10,768 nucleotides of DNA from Robiginitomaculum sp. (GTDB taxonomy: Bacteria; Pseudomonadota; Alphaproteobacteria; Caulobacterales; Maricaulaceae). The stretch lies in the NCBI GenBank assembly GCA_002733385.1, contig NVVO01000041.1:9373-20140 (forward strand), written 5' to 3'. The notes below the pieces were generated by a model, which searched no databases, was not told the origin of the DNA, and saw only the letters and a program-made list of their open reading frames with translations. The translations under genes were made by a program, and so were the position numbers. Shown in pieces: positions 1 to 6,735 of this stretch; within the stretch, counting starts at the first letter, position 1, and each line of letters begins with the position of its first letter.

Positions 1-60
1 GTCATGCTGGAAGCTTTTGGCGGTGGATTTACCTGGGGATCGGCACTTCTGACCTATTAA
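1..60 (+). CDS. fabH: 3-oxoacyl-[acyl-carrier-protein] synthase III, C-terminal end (partial)
   Basis: Frame 1 is open from the window edge to a TAA at 58-60 and reads VMLEAFGGGFTWGSALLTY. The string EAFGGGFTWGS is the conserved C-terminal end of FabH, the ketoacyl-ACP synthase III that condenses acetyl-CoA with malonyl-ACP to start fatty acid synthesis in the cytoplasm. Only the last 19 codons are present; the catalytic Cys-His-Asn residues lie outside the window. The following ihfA and MerR-type genes are the usual neighbours of fabH in alphaproteobacteria, which supports the call. The identification rests on this short but distinctive tail. Confidence 0.85.
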   Translation, partial: VMLEAFGGGFTWGSALLTY

Positions 61-168
61 AACCGGGTTTACTCTTAATAATCAGTATTTTAAGTCGTAT
101 TTGGTATATTTAGTATTGGCAGCGGCCAAAAAATTTTGCATAGTGGAGTTATCTATTCAGGGGGTTTT

Positions 169-474
169 GTGAGCGAATATACAGTAACCAGAGCGGATAT
201 CATCAACGCGGTCTATAAGGAAATAGGTTTGTCGCGGACGGAATCTGCTATAATTATCGAATCAATACTTAAGCATATTACCAGCACCCTGATTAGGGGC
301 GAGGAAGTAAAGCTGTCAGGTTTTGGCGTGTTTGATATAAGGGTCAAGAAATCGCGCATGGGACGTAATCCGAAAACCGGACGCGATGTACCGATTAGTG
401 CGCGCCGCGTCTTGAGATTTAGAGCCTCCAACATATTAAAAAACCGAGTTAACGAAGCGTTGACGAAAAATTAG
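169..474 (+). CDS. ihfA: Integration host factor subunit alpha
   Basis: This 101-residue protein of the HU/IHF family fits the usual IHF-alpha length of about 100. IHF is an alpha/beta heterodimer that binds specific sites in the minor groove and bends DNA sharply, serving transcription, recombination and replication. The beta-arm signature GRNPKTGRDVPISARRVL lies at about residues 65-82, with the intercalating proline in the RNP at 66-68. The alpha-type GRNPKTG and ARRVLRFRAS strings favour IHF-alpha over HU. I chose the GTG at 169 because AGGGGG at 159-164 precedes it and the protein then begins MSEYTVTRAD, aligning with family N termini; the frame can be extended to a TTG at 136, but that adds 11 residues without homology. 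It lies 108 bases after fabH and 69 bases before the MerR-type gene. Confidence 0.93.
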   Translation: MSEYTVTRADIINAVYKEIGLSRTESAIIIESILKHITSTLIRGEEVKLSGFGVFDIRVKKSRMGRNPKTGRDVPISARRVLRFRASNILKNRVNEALTKN

Positions 475-489
475 TCTAATAAAGACTAA
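471..489 (+). other. Small stem-loop across the ihfA stop codon
   Basis: TTAGTCT (471-477) and AGACTAA (483-489) are perfect 7-base arms around an AATAA loop, and the ihfA stop TAG lies inside the left arm. The stem is AT-rich and no T-tract follows, so this is not a convincing terminator. It might affect the 3' end of the ihfA message or separate it from the next gene. Confidence 0.35.
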
Positions 490-543
490 GTATAGTGATG
501 AGCAGGTAATAACGGGACAGGTCTTTTGATCTGATATGGCACG

Positions 544-1170
544 ATGCAGACAAAATCGACACGCGCATTTAGAACCATCAGTGAGGCAGCGGATGAGCTT
601 GAGCTACAGGCCCATGTTTTACGGTTTTGGGAAAGCAAGTTTCCGCAAATCCAGCCCATGAAACGGCGCGGCGGTCGCCGATTTTACCGTGCAGAAGATA
701 TCGAATTTCTGCGCGGCATAAAAATCCTGCTACACCGGGAAAAACACCCGATCAAAGATGTGCAAAAACTCATCCGCATTCGCGGTGCCGGGAGCGTAAT
801 GGAGTTGGGTCGTTCCGTAGAGCAGGCCGCAACACCAAAAGCGGTGAAGGACACCAATTTAGTGCCAAAGCGGATAAAAGCGGTCGCAGATCGGCCAGTT
901 ATTGTAACGGCAGAGCCGGCAGCTGAACCAAGAACCATTGAACCAAAAACCAGGACGGAGCCCGTCCGCGATGATGAAATTGTCCGCCGCCCCGGGGCCG
1001 TTGACCGTAAACAGGCTCGTCCCAGCTTTAAAGCCACAAAGCCTGAACCCCAAGCAAAACCAGCTTTGGCTGCTACAAGCCCGCAGATGAAGCCGCAAGA
1101 TAAAGCCCAGCTTGAAGATGCGCTAGAGAGGCTTAAATCTCTTAAATCCCGCTGGCAAAAATTTACATAA
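544..1170 (+). CDS. MerR-family transcriptional regulator
   Basis: A 208-residue protein with an N-terminal MerR-type winged helix-turn-helix at about residues 9-78: FRTISEAADEL (recognition helix-turn-helix), VLRFWESKFPQIQP (the RxWE segment typical of the family), GGRRFY (wing) and EDIEFLRGIKILLH. Family members bind spaced promoters as dimers. Residues 91-185 are a low-complexity tail rich in Pro, Ala, Lys, Arg and Glu, probably disordered, and the last about 20 residues (LEDALERLKSLKSRW) could form an amphipathic dimerisation helix. No metal-binding cysteines of the MerR/CueR type are seen, so the effector is unknown. The gene follows ihfA, a common alphaproteobacterial arrangement. There is no good Shine-Dalgarno before the ATG at 544; the start is chosen because the domain begins right after it. 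Confidence 0.85.
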   Translation: MQTKSTRAFRTISEAADELELQAHVLRFWESKFPQIQPMKRRGGRRFYRAEDIEFLRGIKILLHREKHPIKDVQKLIRIRGAGSVMELGRSVEQAATPKAVKDTNLVPKRIKAVADRPVIVTAEPAAEPRTIEPKTRTEPVRDDEIVRRPGAVDRKQARPSFKATKPEPQAKPALAATSPQMKPQDKAQLEDALERLKSLKSRWQKFT

Positions 1171-1177
1171 AAATCAG

Positions 1178-1206
1178 TTGTCCCAATGCAATCCCGTGCC
1201 TATAAG
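1178..1206 (+). promoter_or_regulatory. Candidate sigma70 promoter of tRNA-Pro(GGG)
   Basis: TTGTCC (1178-1183) and TATAAG (1201-1206) are separated by 17 bases. The -10 matches consensus at 5 of 6 positions and the -35 at 4 of 6. Transcription would begin near 1213, about 20 bases before the tRNA. The spacing and the tRNA immediately downstream support it; it has not been tested. Confidence 0.55.
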
Positions 1207-1231
1207 GCCTGCTCGAACGCGAAAAATGTTT

Positions 1232-1308
1232 CGGAGCGTAGCGCAGTCCGGTAGCGCACTCGCCTGGGGGGCGAGGGGTCGTAGGTTCAAATCCTATCGC
1301 TCCGACCA
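1232..1308 (+). tRNA. tRNA-Pro (anticodon GGG)
   Basis: A full cloverleaf can be drawn. The acceptor arms are CGGAGCG (1232-1238) and CGCTCCG (1298-1304), the anticodon stem is CTCGC/GCGAG (1259-1263, 1271-1275), and the seven-base loop places GGG at 1266-1268. The T arm is GTAGG-TTCAAAT-CCTAT. The discriminator A (1305) and an encoded CCA (1306-1308) follow. The C1-G72 pair is typical of bacterial proline tRNAs. It decodes CCC and CCU. A T-rich stretch right after the CCA may help end the transcript before ctaA. Confidence 0.96.
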
Positions 1309-1337
1309 TTTTCGTTTCTACACTAAAGGAATTATGA

Positions 1338-2384
1338 GTGTCTAATACCATGTCCGGCCATAACCGCTATGTAAGTCTCTGGCTGTTTGTGATGATTATC
1401 ATGGTGATTTCCATCATATTGTTGGGCGGGGCGACGCGCTTGACCAATTCGGGGTTGTCAATTACCGAATGGAAGCCAATTACCGGAATTTTACCGCCAT
1501 TATCAGCGCAAGCCTGGGCGGCGGAATTTGCCAAATACCAGAAAATTCCCGAATTTAGCGCCGAGCATCCGGACATGGATTTGGCTGGGTTTAAATTTAT
1601 TTATTTCATGGAGTGGAGCCACCGCCAGCTAGGTCGGGCGATTGGGCTGGTATATTTTGTGCCTCTGGTGGTTTTCCTGATGCGCGGACAGTTGCAAATG
1701 GGCAAACGTGGCCGTTTCATTGGAATTTTGTTGCTGATTGGAGTGCAAGGCGCGATCGGTTGGTGGATGGTCAAAAGCGGCTTCGTCAATGACAGGGTTT
1801 CCGTTAGCCAGTATAGGTTAGCCGTACATCTTGGCGTCGCTTTTGTTATTTTGGCGATATTGCTATGGACATGGTTGGACCAAAGGCAGGGCTGGCCGGA
1901 CAAACAGGTGCGTCCTAAATTAGGAAAACGTACCTTAATCTTGTTTTTATTGATGTTTTTGCAAATTATCGCAGGTGCATTGGTTGCGGGCACCCACGCA
2001 GGACTTACATATAATACCTGGCCGCTCATGGACGGCGGATTGGTGCCGCCCGGTTATTTCGCCCAATCGCCCGCCTGGATTAACATATTTGAAAATGTCG
2101 CCAGCATCCAGTTTAACCACAGAATGCTTGGATACGCCGTGTTTTTGATGGCCATCTGGCTGTGGGTGTCGGCGTTGAGGCAGGGTGAAACTCATCTGCG
2201 CAGCCCGGCCACATGGTTGTTATTGTCTATATTGGTTCAGATAGCGCTTGGCATTGCCACCTTATTATATGTTGTACCCTTGCATTTGGCTCTGACCCAT
2301 CAGGCGGGGGCAATCGTAGTGTTTATTTTGGCTTTATGGACGTTACGTCGCGTGAAAGTGCAGGATAATAAAGGGACGTATTGA
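1338..2384 (+). CDS. ctaA: Heme A synthase (COX15/CtaA family)
   Basis: A 348-residue polytopic membrane protein with about eight hydrophobic segments. It converts heme O to heme A by oxidising the C8 methyl group, supplying cytochrome aa3 oxidases in the inner membrane. Family motifs appear in order: GGATRLTNSGLSITEWKP (about 30-47), EWSHRQLGR (92-100), AVHLG (162-166), AGTHAGLTYNTWPLMDGG (217-234), FNHRMLGY (259-266) and ALTHQAGA (318-325). Histidines 95, 164, 261 and 321 are the expected heme ligands, and the two halves show the internal repeat of the family. The GTG at 1338 is preferred because AAAGGA (1325-1330) sits 7 bases upstream; an in-frame ATG at 1350 lacks such a site. A four-codon frame (ATG at 1334 to TAA at 1345) overlaps the start in another frame. 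Confidence 0.95.
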   Translation: MSNTMSGHNRYVSLWLFVMIIMVISIILLGGATRLTNSGLSITEWKPITGILPPLSAQAWAAEFAKYQKIPEFSAEHPDMDLAGFKFIYFMEWSHRQLGRAIGLVYFVPLVVFLMRGQLQMGKRGRFIGILLLIGVQGAIGWWMVKSGFVNDRVSVSQYRLAVHLGVAFVILAILLWTWLDQRQGWPDKQVRPKLGKRTLILFLLMFLQIIAGALVAGTHAGLTYNTWPLMDGGLVPPGYFAQSPAWINIFENVASIQFNHRMLGYAVFLMAIWLWVSALRQGETHLRSPATWLLLSILVQIALGIATLLYVVPLHLALTHQAGAIVVFILALWTLRRVKVQDNKGTY

Positions 2385-2389
2385 GGGGG

Positions 2390-3250
2390 CTATTGGGGAG
2401 GTTGAGTTTGCTCTATTTCGTCCAGTTTGCGCGTTAGATAATCAAAGCTGATAAACACCAACCTTTGTTCTTGCGCGTCCCCGAAAGCTACCAGCCCGTC
2501 AACATAGGTTCCGCCGTAATTGGCCGTTGTCGTGGCTATTAAATTTGCCCTAGTAAGCCCGCGAATACTGAGACCATCATTCAGATTGATCCGGTAGCCA
2601 TCACCCTGGTTTAAGGGGTCGAGCATGAGGACTAGGCCATCTCTCAAGATGAACGGAAAGGATATGCTATTGCGACAATTTTCTGGATCACCTTTAACGG
2701 CATTTTGGTTTTTTATGGATTGCCCGATGCGGCCATCCATAATTTCGAAAACCAATTCCGTTTTGTAATTATCCGGGCTAAGAACCATGACTGTGTTACC
2801 CGGCGCAGTAGTATCCGGGCAAAACATAACTGCAGATAAGTTCTCGCCTGAATAAATCATTTGGGAGAAATTGCCCTCATCATCGGCTTCTAGAAAAGCT
2901 TCAATGCCGCCGTCTGCATTGATAGCCAAAAACACACCCGGTGCATTATCGCGCTTCAAGCCGAAAATGTCCGTATATACACTGCTGCCAACCGGCTTTG
3001 GGTCGCGGCCCTCTATGTCGGTAGAGTATAGTTTGCCGCCCTCGCTTAACAAGATAACCCGCCCAAGCCAAGGTGCGACGTTGTTGGGGACAAAGGCGAG
3101 GCGGGATATGGGCATATCTGTCTCGAAATCATGGGTGGCAACCATGTCAATGACGGATAACTCTTCTATGGGTGTTGTAATATCCCTATTGCAGGAGGTT
3201 AGCGTAATAAATACGCCAAGAGCGACAAGTGTATGGATAAATGCTTTCAT
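2390..3250 (-). CDS. Putative lipoprotein of unknown function
   Basis: From the ATG at 3250 the protein has 286 residues and begins with a classic lipoprotein signal: MKAF, a hydrophobic stretch, and the lipobox LTSC with Cys20 as the lipidation site. It is therefore probably exported and anchored in the envelope. The frame is open upstream to an ATG at 3343, but that would bury the signal peptide behind 31 residues, so I prefer 3250; the upstream bases TGTGGG give only a weak ribosome site. The mature part is acidic and consists of short alternating strands with Gly/Asp turns (GRVILLSEGGKLYSTD, GVFLAINADGG), which suggests a beta-propeller-like fold; this is inference. Two cysteines (in MFCPD and NCRNS) could form a disulfide. 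It converges on ctaA with 5 bases between the stops. I do not recognise the family. Confidence 0.75.
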   Translation of the reverse strand: MKAFIHTLVALGVFITLTSCNRDITTPIEELSVIDMVATHDFETDMPISRLAFVPNNVAPWLGRVILLSEGGKLYSTDIEGRDPKPVGSSVYTDIFGLKRDNAPGVFLAINADGGIEAFLEADDEGNFSQMIYSGENLSAVMFCPDTTAPGNTVMVLSPDNYKTELVFEIMDGRIGQSIKNQNAVKGDPENCRNSISFPFILRDGLVLMLDPLNQGDGYRINLNDGLSIRGLTRANLIATTTANYGGTYVDGLVAFGDAQEQRLVFISFDYLTRKLDEIEQTQPPQ

Positions 3251-3433
3251 AAAACCCACATAATTTACATAACTAGAGAATACCAGCAAAAACATTACCA
3301 TTAAAAACGAAATTCTACGACACACACCTATAACAGCTTTCACCCTGTATGCGCCGTTTGTATCTATGATTTGGGGTGTTTCGTTTTATTATAGCCAAGT
3401 CAGTTTAAATTGATTGGTTTACCCAATTTTCTA

Positions 3434-3448
3434 TATGCACCGTGCATA
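3434..3448. promoter_or_regulatory. 15-bp dyad, possible operator
   Basis: TATGCAC-C-GTGCATA: two perfect 7-base arms around one central base. A compact perfect dyad of this size is typical of sites for dimeric regulators, but no adjacent regulator gene or well-placed promoter identifies it. It could equally be a chance palindrome. Confidence 0.3.
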
Positions 3449-3461
3449 CCACACCCCATAT

Positions 3462-3569
3462 CCCGTTCATGCCCAGCTTGACTGGGTATCCAGTTTCTTA
3501 ATCAAACATGTGTGCGCTACGCGCACTCTTTATTCGCTGGATACCCGATCGGGGTCGGGTATGAGTGGG
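3462..3569. repeat. REP/MITE-like imperfect inverted repeat
   Basis: The left arm (3462-3493) and right arm (3537-3569) are imperfect complements. The inner ten bases, GGGTATCCAG (3484-3493) and CTGGATACCC (3537-3546), pair exactly, and the outer parts share CCC, TCAT and CCC blocks. Between them GTGCGC-TAC-GCGCAC (3512-3526) forms a second small hairpin. The TCATGCCC...GGGTATCCAG pattern resembles the abundant intergenic palindromic repeats of proteobacteria that carry TCATxCCC...GGxATCCAG ends. It encodes nothing. The copy number in the genome cannot be seen from this window. Confidence 0.6.
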
Positions 3570-3715
3570 CTTTGGGGAGGGTCGGTTTGAAAATGAATCA
3601 TTTTATCTCTTTCAACCAATTCAAACTGGTTTGACTATAGTACCAGTATGCCGAACTAAACGGGAATTGAAAAAAAACCTATCCACGGTTTCTGGGCTGC
3701 CCGTATATTGGGGTT

Positions 3716-4303
3716 ATGAGTTTTGTTTTTGCCCATAAATCCCAAATAAAATCCCTGTTTTTGAGTAGTGTGTGTTTACACGTACTCCAGCTTGGGTATG
3801 GGGTGATGCCTGAATTTGAACGGGCCGGGTACGCGGATGTGCCCGCATATTTTGACTTTAAAAGTGCTACCGAAAATAATGCACGCCAATATAATGCAAG
3901 GTTAGCGTTTCTTGTTTGGATGCGGCTTTGGTTGCATTGGTTATGTGGTGTTGGGCAGGATGAGGTATTTGTTGAGCCGACACCTTACACCCCAAACCGC
4001 CGTATGCGGCGTACGCAGAACTGTTCGATTTCATTTACGCGGTATTATCATCACTACCTGTTGCTTGGTCCTAGAGATATAACCCCGACGCAGTTTTTGG
4101 AACGGGTTTGCCGATTATCACCGCTAGGACGCATCCGTATTTACCGAATGCGTCAATTTGGCTCGGTCTTGCGAAGACGGGCCATGCTCATTTGCTATGA
4201 TCACGGATGGTGGCGCGCACCGATCGGTGCATTTGGCCGCCTATATGCTGGTCTATGGCATGTACATCTATTACCGGATTGGCGAAACCAAGCTAACCCC
4301 TAA
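3716..4303 (+). pseudogene. Doubtful 195-codon frame, probably a decayed gene
   Basis: One frame is open from an ATG at 3716 to TAA at 4301-4303. Its first about 65 codons look fairly protein-like (MPEFERAGYADVPAYFDFKS). From about codon 90 the translation is dominated by Arg, Tyr, His and Cys, as expected of a shadow frame. In the neighbouring plus frame, 3976-4197 reads far more like a protein (PPYAAYAELFDFIYAVLSS, then FGTGLPIITARTHPYLPN), but it is broken by TAG at 4072-4074 and ends with TGA at 4198-4200. The third frame then continues as AAYMLVYGMYIYYRIGE to a stop near 4301. This is what a frameshifted remnant of a small, partly hydrophobic protein would look like. I recognise no family. 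TTGGGG (3709-3714) is a poor ribosome site. A genuine intact gene remains possible. Confidence 0.3.
4217..4230. repeat. 14-bp perfect palindrome
   Basis: GCACCGATCGGTGC reads the same on both strands. It lies inside the probable decayed gene. It could be a protein-binding site or chance. Confidence 0.3.
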
Positions 4304-4435
4304 AACTCAAAACAGAAACAACCCGCTTGCGCGGATTATATTCCCCTGCGTGGTATGTTAATGTGCACGGTAATATAATACCTCAATGTTATATCTTTGT
4401 TATTATTGACTAAATCAGAATAATACAAAAAACAG

Positions 4436-4464
4436 TTGACGATAATATAGCCCGACCCTAAGAG
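4436..4464 (+). promoter_or_regulatory. Candidate promoter of rplM-rpsI
   Basis: TTGACG (4436-4441) is a strong -35 match (5 of 6). A 17-base spacer leads to TAAGAG (4459-4464), which is a weak -10 (3 of 6). Ribosomal protein operons in this class often rely on strong -35 elements, but the weak -10 keeps confidence low. Confidence 0.35.
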
Positions 4465-4504
4465 GGCGCAAGATTTCAGTATGGGGGCCAGTTGGCGCCC
4501 GTTT
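4464..4504 (+). promoter_or_regulatory. Leader hairpin with T-tract before rplM
   Basis: GGGCGC (4464-4469) can pair with GCGCCC (4495-4500), closing a loop that itself can form a GGGGGCC/GGCGCCC stem (4483-4500) in competition. GTTTTAATT follows directly, giving an attenuator-like or terminator-like shape 16-20 bases before the rplM start. L13 is known to repress its own operon through the mRNA leader in E. coli; a similar role here is inference. The alternative is a plain untranslated leader with chance pairing. Confidence 0.4.
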
Positions 4505-4519
4505 TAATTCGAGGATATT

Positions 4520-4987
4520 ATGAAAACAACCAAATTTCTCAAGACCAAAGAGGTCGAGAAGCAGTGGATTTTGTTGGACGCCGAAAATGTTATTACCGGT
4601 CGTCTAGCTTCTTTCATCGCCCTGCATCTGCGCGGCAAGCACCGCCCTGATTATTCGCCCCATATTGATTGCGGTGACCATGTTATTGTTATCAATGCGG
4701 AAAAAGTTGCCCTTACCGGCAAAAAGCGCAGTGACAAAGTTTATTATCGCCATACGGGTTATCCGGGTGGCCTCAAGGAAACCACAGCCGGGAAAATTCT
4801 CGACGGTCGTTTCCCCGAGCGCGTAATGCGCAAGGCGGTTCAGCGTATGTTGCCCAAGGAAAGCCCTTTGGCCCGCAAACAGTTCTCTAATTTGCATGTA
4901 TATGCAGGCCCGGATCACCCCCACGCCGCGCAAAAGCCGACCGTAATCGATTTTGCCGCCATGAATTCAAAAAACACAAAGGTCTAA
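4520..4987 (+). CDS. rplM: 50S ribosomal protein L13
   Basis: A 155-residue protein, slightly longer than the 142 of E. coli L13 but normal for alphaproteobacteria. L13 is an early-assembly protein of the large ribosomal subunit that binds 23S rRNA. Conserved segments include WILLDAENVITGRLAS (16-31), GDHVIVINAEKVALTGKK (52-69), YRHTGYPGG (76-84) and the C-terminal signature VQRMLPKESPLARK...LHVYAGPDHPH (about 107-135). The ATG at 4520 follows GAGG (4511-4514) at a good distance. The gene leads a two-gene operon with rpsI, four bases downstream, the arrangement found throughout bacteria. Confidence 0.98.
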   Translation: MKTTKFLKTKEVEKQWILLDAENVITGRLASFIALHLRGKHRPDYSPHIDCGDHVIVINAEKVALTGKKRSDKVYYRHTGYPGGLKETTAGKILDGRFPERVMRKAVQRMLPKESPLARKQFSNLHVYAGPDHPHAAQKPTVIDFAAMNSKNTKV

Positions 4988-4991
4988 TCAA

Positions 4992-5534
4992 ATGACAATA
5001 GACACACAAGCAAGTGGGGGAAAACAAACCCTCGAAGACCTGAAAAAGGTCATGGACGGCACAGCACCCAGCGGCGCAACTGGCGTTGCCGGGACTGCTG
5101 GCGCTGAAGTGGTAGAAATCGTTTTGCCAGAGCCAAAAATTGACGATCTTGGCCGCGCCTATGCCACCGGTAAACGTAAAAATTCCATCGCCCGGGTCTG
5201 GATTAAACCGGGCAATGGTAAAGTGACAGTCAATGGCCGTGACCAGGAAGTGTATTTCGCACGTCCGGTTTTACGGTTAATTATTCGCCAGCCCTTTGAA
5301 GCGGCTGAACGCGTGGACAGTTATGATGTGGTTGCCACGGTAAAAGGCGGCGGTCTGTCTGGTCAAGCTGGTGCAGTACGCCACGGTATTTCCAAGGCCT
5401 TGACCTATTATGAACCAACCCTGCGCCCCCCTTTGAAAGCCGGCGGCTTTATGACCCGGGATTCCCGTGTGGTTGAACGCAAGAAATACGGTCGCAAGAA
5501 AGCCCGTAAGAGCTTCCAGTTCTCAAAACGATAG
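4992..5534 (+). CDS. rpsI: 30S ribosomal protein S9 with N-terminal extension
   Basis: A 180-residue S9, against 130 in E. coli. The S9 domain starts at about residue 54 (GRAYATGKRKNSIARVWIKPG) and carries the signature GGGLSGQAGAVRHGISKAL at 119-137. The Lys/Arg-rich C-terminal tail ends in SKR, whose last arginine reaches the P-site tRNA in the 30S subunit. Residues 1-50 form an extra Gly/Ala/Thr-rich and acidic segment, which alphaproteobacterial S9 proteins often have; its role is not clear. AAAGG at about 4978-4982, inside the end of rplM, serves as ribosome site. The gap to rplM is four bases, so translation is likely coupled. A strong terminator follows. Confidence 0.97.
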   Translation: MTIDTQASGGKQTLEDLKKVMDGTAPSGATGVAGTAGAEVVEIVLPEPKIDDLGRAYATGKRKNSIARVWIKPGNGKVTVNGRDQEVYFARPVLRLIIRQPFEAAERVDSYDVVATVKGGGLSGQAGAVRHGISKALTYYEPTLRPPLKAGGFMTRDSRVVERKKYGRKKARKSFQFSKR

Positions 5535-5573
5535 ATACGTTAAGCAAAAAAACACTTTCGTTTATTATGATTT

Positions 5574-5599
5574 GGGCGCTCATTTGAGCGCCCTTTTTT
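5574..5599 (+). terminator. Intrinsic terminator after rpsI
   Basis: GGGCGCTC (5574-5581) and GAGCGCCC (5586-5593) pair perfectly around ATTT and are followed by six T (5594-5599). This is a textbook Rho-independent terminator and closes rplM-rpsI. It is unusual that argC begins only 10 bases after the T-tract. Confidence 0.93.
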
Positions 5600-5609
5600 A
5601 TGGTGTATT

Positions 5610-6647
5610 ATGGAAAAATTAAAAACGGTTATATTGGGGGCTTCGGGCTATACGGGGGCAGAGGCCGCGCGCCTGATCATGACCCACCCAAAGCTCGAAT
5701 TAACGGCTTTGACCGCCAACCGCCATGCCGGAAAAGCTTACGGCCAAGTTTACCCGCATATGGCCCATCAAAACCTGCCTGATTTGATAAAGTGGCAAGA
5801 TGTCAGTTGGGCCGAAACTGATGTGGTCTTCGCCTGTCTGCCCCACGGGGCCAGTGAGGATACGATTGCCGATATTGCCCGCCCCGGACTAACCGTGATT
5901 GATCTGTCTGCCGATTTTCGCCTGAAAGATGCGCAAACTTACGCAAAAACCTATGGCCGCACCCACACATCACCGGATCTATTGAGCAGCGCGGTTTATG
6001 GTCTGACGGAATTTGCCCGTCCTGAATTGCCAAGCGCGTCTTTGGTGGCTTGCCCCGGTTGTTACCCGACCGCCAGCCTGCTGGCACTGTTGCCGATTTT
6101 GGATTTAATCGACGTTGGTAATATAGTCATTGATGCAAAATCCGGTGTCAGCGGCGCAGGGCGCAAGGAAAACCTGGCATTTATGTATCCAGAAACGGCG
6201 GAAGGCGCCCATGCCTACGCGGTCGGTGTGCATCGCCACGGCCCAGAGATCGACGAGAAGATCGGCGCAGTGCTTGGACGTAAAACCACGGTCAGTTTCA
6301 CACCGCATCTCTTGCCCATGAACCGGGGCATGATTGCCACCATTAATGTCAGATTAAACGAAAGCGTGTCGGTAAAAGACCTGCGTGCAAGTTTTGAAAA
6401 TCGCTATCAAGATGAAGCATTCGTCCATGTGGAGCCTGAGGGTATTGTGCCCCACACGCGCCATGTCCGGGCTTCCAACCAGTGCCGCATAGGGGTATTT
6501 TCCGACCGCAATCCCCGCCGGGCCGTGATTATATCGGTGATAGATAACCTCACCAAAGGGTCTTCCGGGCAGGCCGTGCAAAATCTAAACGCGGTCATGG
6601 GCTGGGACGAAACTCTGGGGTTGAACATGGTTCCCGTATTTCCATGA
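5610..6647 (+). CDS. argC: N-acetyl-gamma-glutamyl-phosphate reductase
   Basis: A 345-residue cytoplasmic enzyme of arginine biosynthesis that reduces N-acetyl-glutamyl-5-phosphate to the semialdehyde with NADPH. The nucleotide-binding GASGYTGAEAARL lies at residues 10-22, ACLPHGAS at 75-82, the catalytic loop VACPGCYPTASL at 146-157 with Cys151 as nucleophile, and the conserved VGVHRHGPEI at 205-214 with the active-site histidine. Length and motifs fit the family. The ATG at 5610 places the Rossmann motif directly at the N terminus; only GGTG (5602-5605) resembles a ribosome site. It follows rpsI, a frequent alphaproteobacterial order, but stands just beyond the rpsI terminator, so its own promoter should overlap the end of rpsI or the terminator. 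Confidence 0.97.
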   Translation: MEKLKTVILGASGYTGAEAARLIMTHPKLELTALTANRHAGKAYGQVYPHMAHQNLPDLIKWQDVSWAETDVVFACLPHGASEDTIADIARPGLTVIDLSADFRLKDAQTYAKTYGRTHTSPDLLSSAVYGLTEFARPELPSASLVACPGCYPTASLLALLPILDLIDVGNIVIDAKSGVSGAGRKENLAFMYPETAEGAHAYAVGVHRHGPEIDEKIGAVLGRKTTVSFTPHLLPMNRGMIATINVRLNESVSVKDLRASFENRYQDEAFVHVEPEGIVPHTRHVRASNQCRIGVFSDRNPRRAVIISVIDNLTKGSSGQAVQNLNAVMGWDETLGLNMVPVFP

Positions 6648-6735
6648 TAAAACCTAAGAAAGTTTAATGAAAAAACTGCGTGACCTTTTGCGGGCTATGG
6701 CACATATTGCGACATGGCTAATAGATGGAATCACA

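Larger units (their letters stand above)
3251..3715. other. Non-coding interval with dyads and an inverted repeat
   Basis: This 465-base stretch has no convincing coding region. It should contain the promoter of the minus-strand lipoprotein gene, though I could not pick clear hexamers. It holds a 15-bp dyad (3434-3448), the inverted-repeat element at 3462-3569, and a loose AACCA...TGGTT symmetry near 3618-3635. It is more AT-rich than the flanking operons. Confidence 0.5.

Noticed and set aside
136..168. Upstream TTG start for ihfA
   Set aside because: It adds 11 residues unlike any family N terminus, while the GTG at 169 has a ribosome site and gives the normal length.
1163..1351. Minus-strand 62-codon frame containing GAIGFEPTTP
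   Set aside because: It is the antisense of tRNA-Pro(GGG). GFEPTTP-type strings are a well-known false protein produced by translating the reverse strand of tRNA genes.
2871..3263. Plus-strand 130-codon frame opposite the lipoprotein gene
   Set aside because: A Ser/Pro-rich shadow of the minus-strand gene, with no ribosome site or domain.
3251..3343. Upstream ATG at 3343 for the minus-strand lipoprotein
   Set aside because: It puts 31 residues, including a second hydrophobic stretch, ahead of the lipobox signal; the shorter start fits lipoprotein processing.
6667..6735. Upstream ATG start for the small lipoprotein, preceded by AAGAAAG
   Set aside because: It would bury a clear lipoprotein signal peptide 23 residues inside the protein. 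A start there remains possible but less likely.
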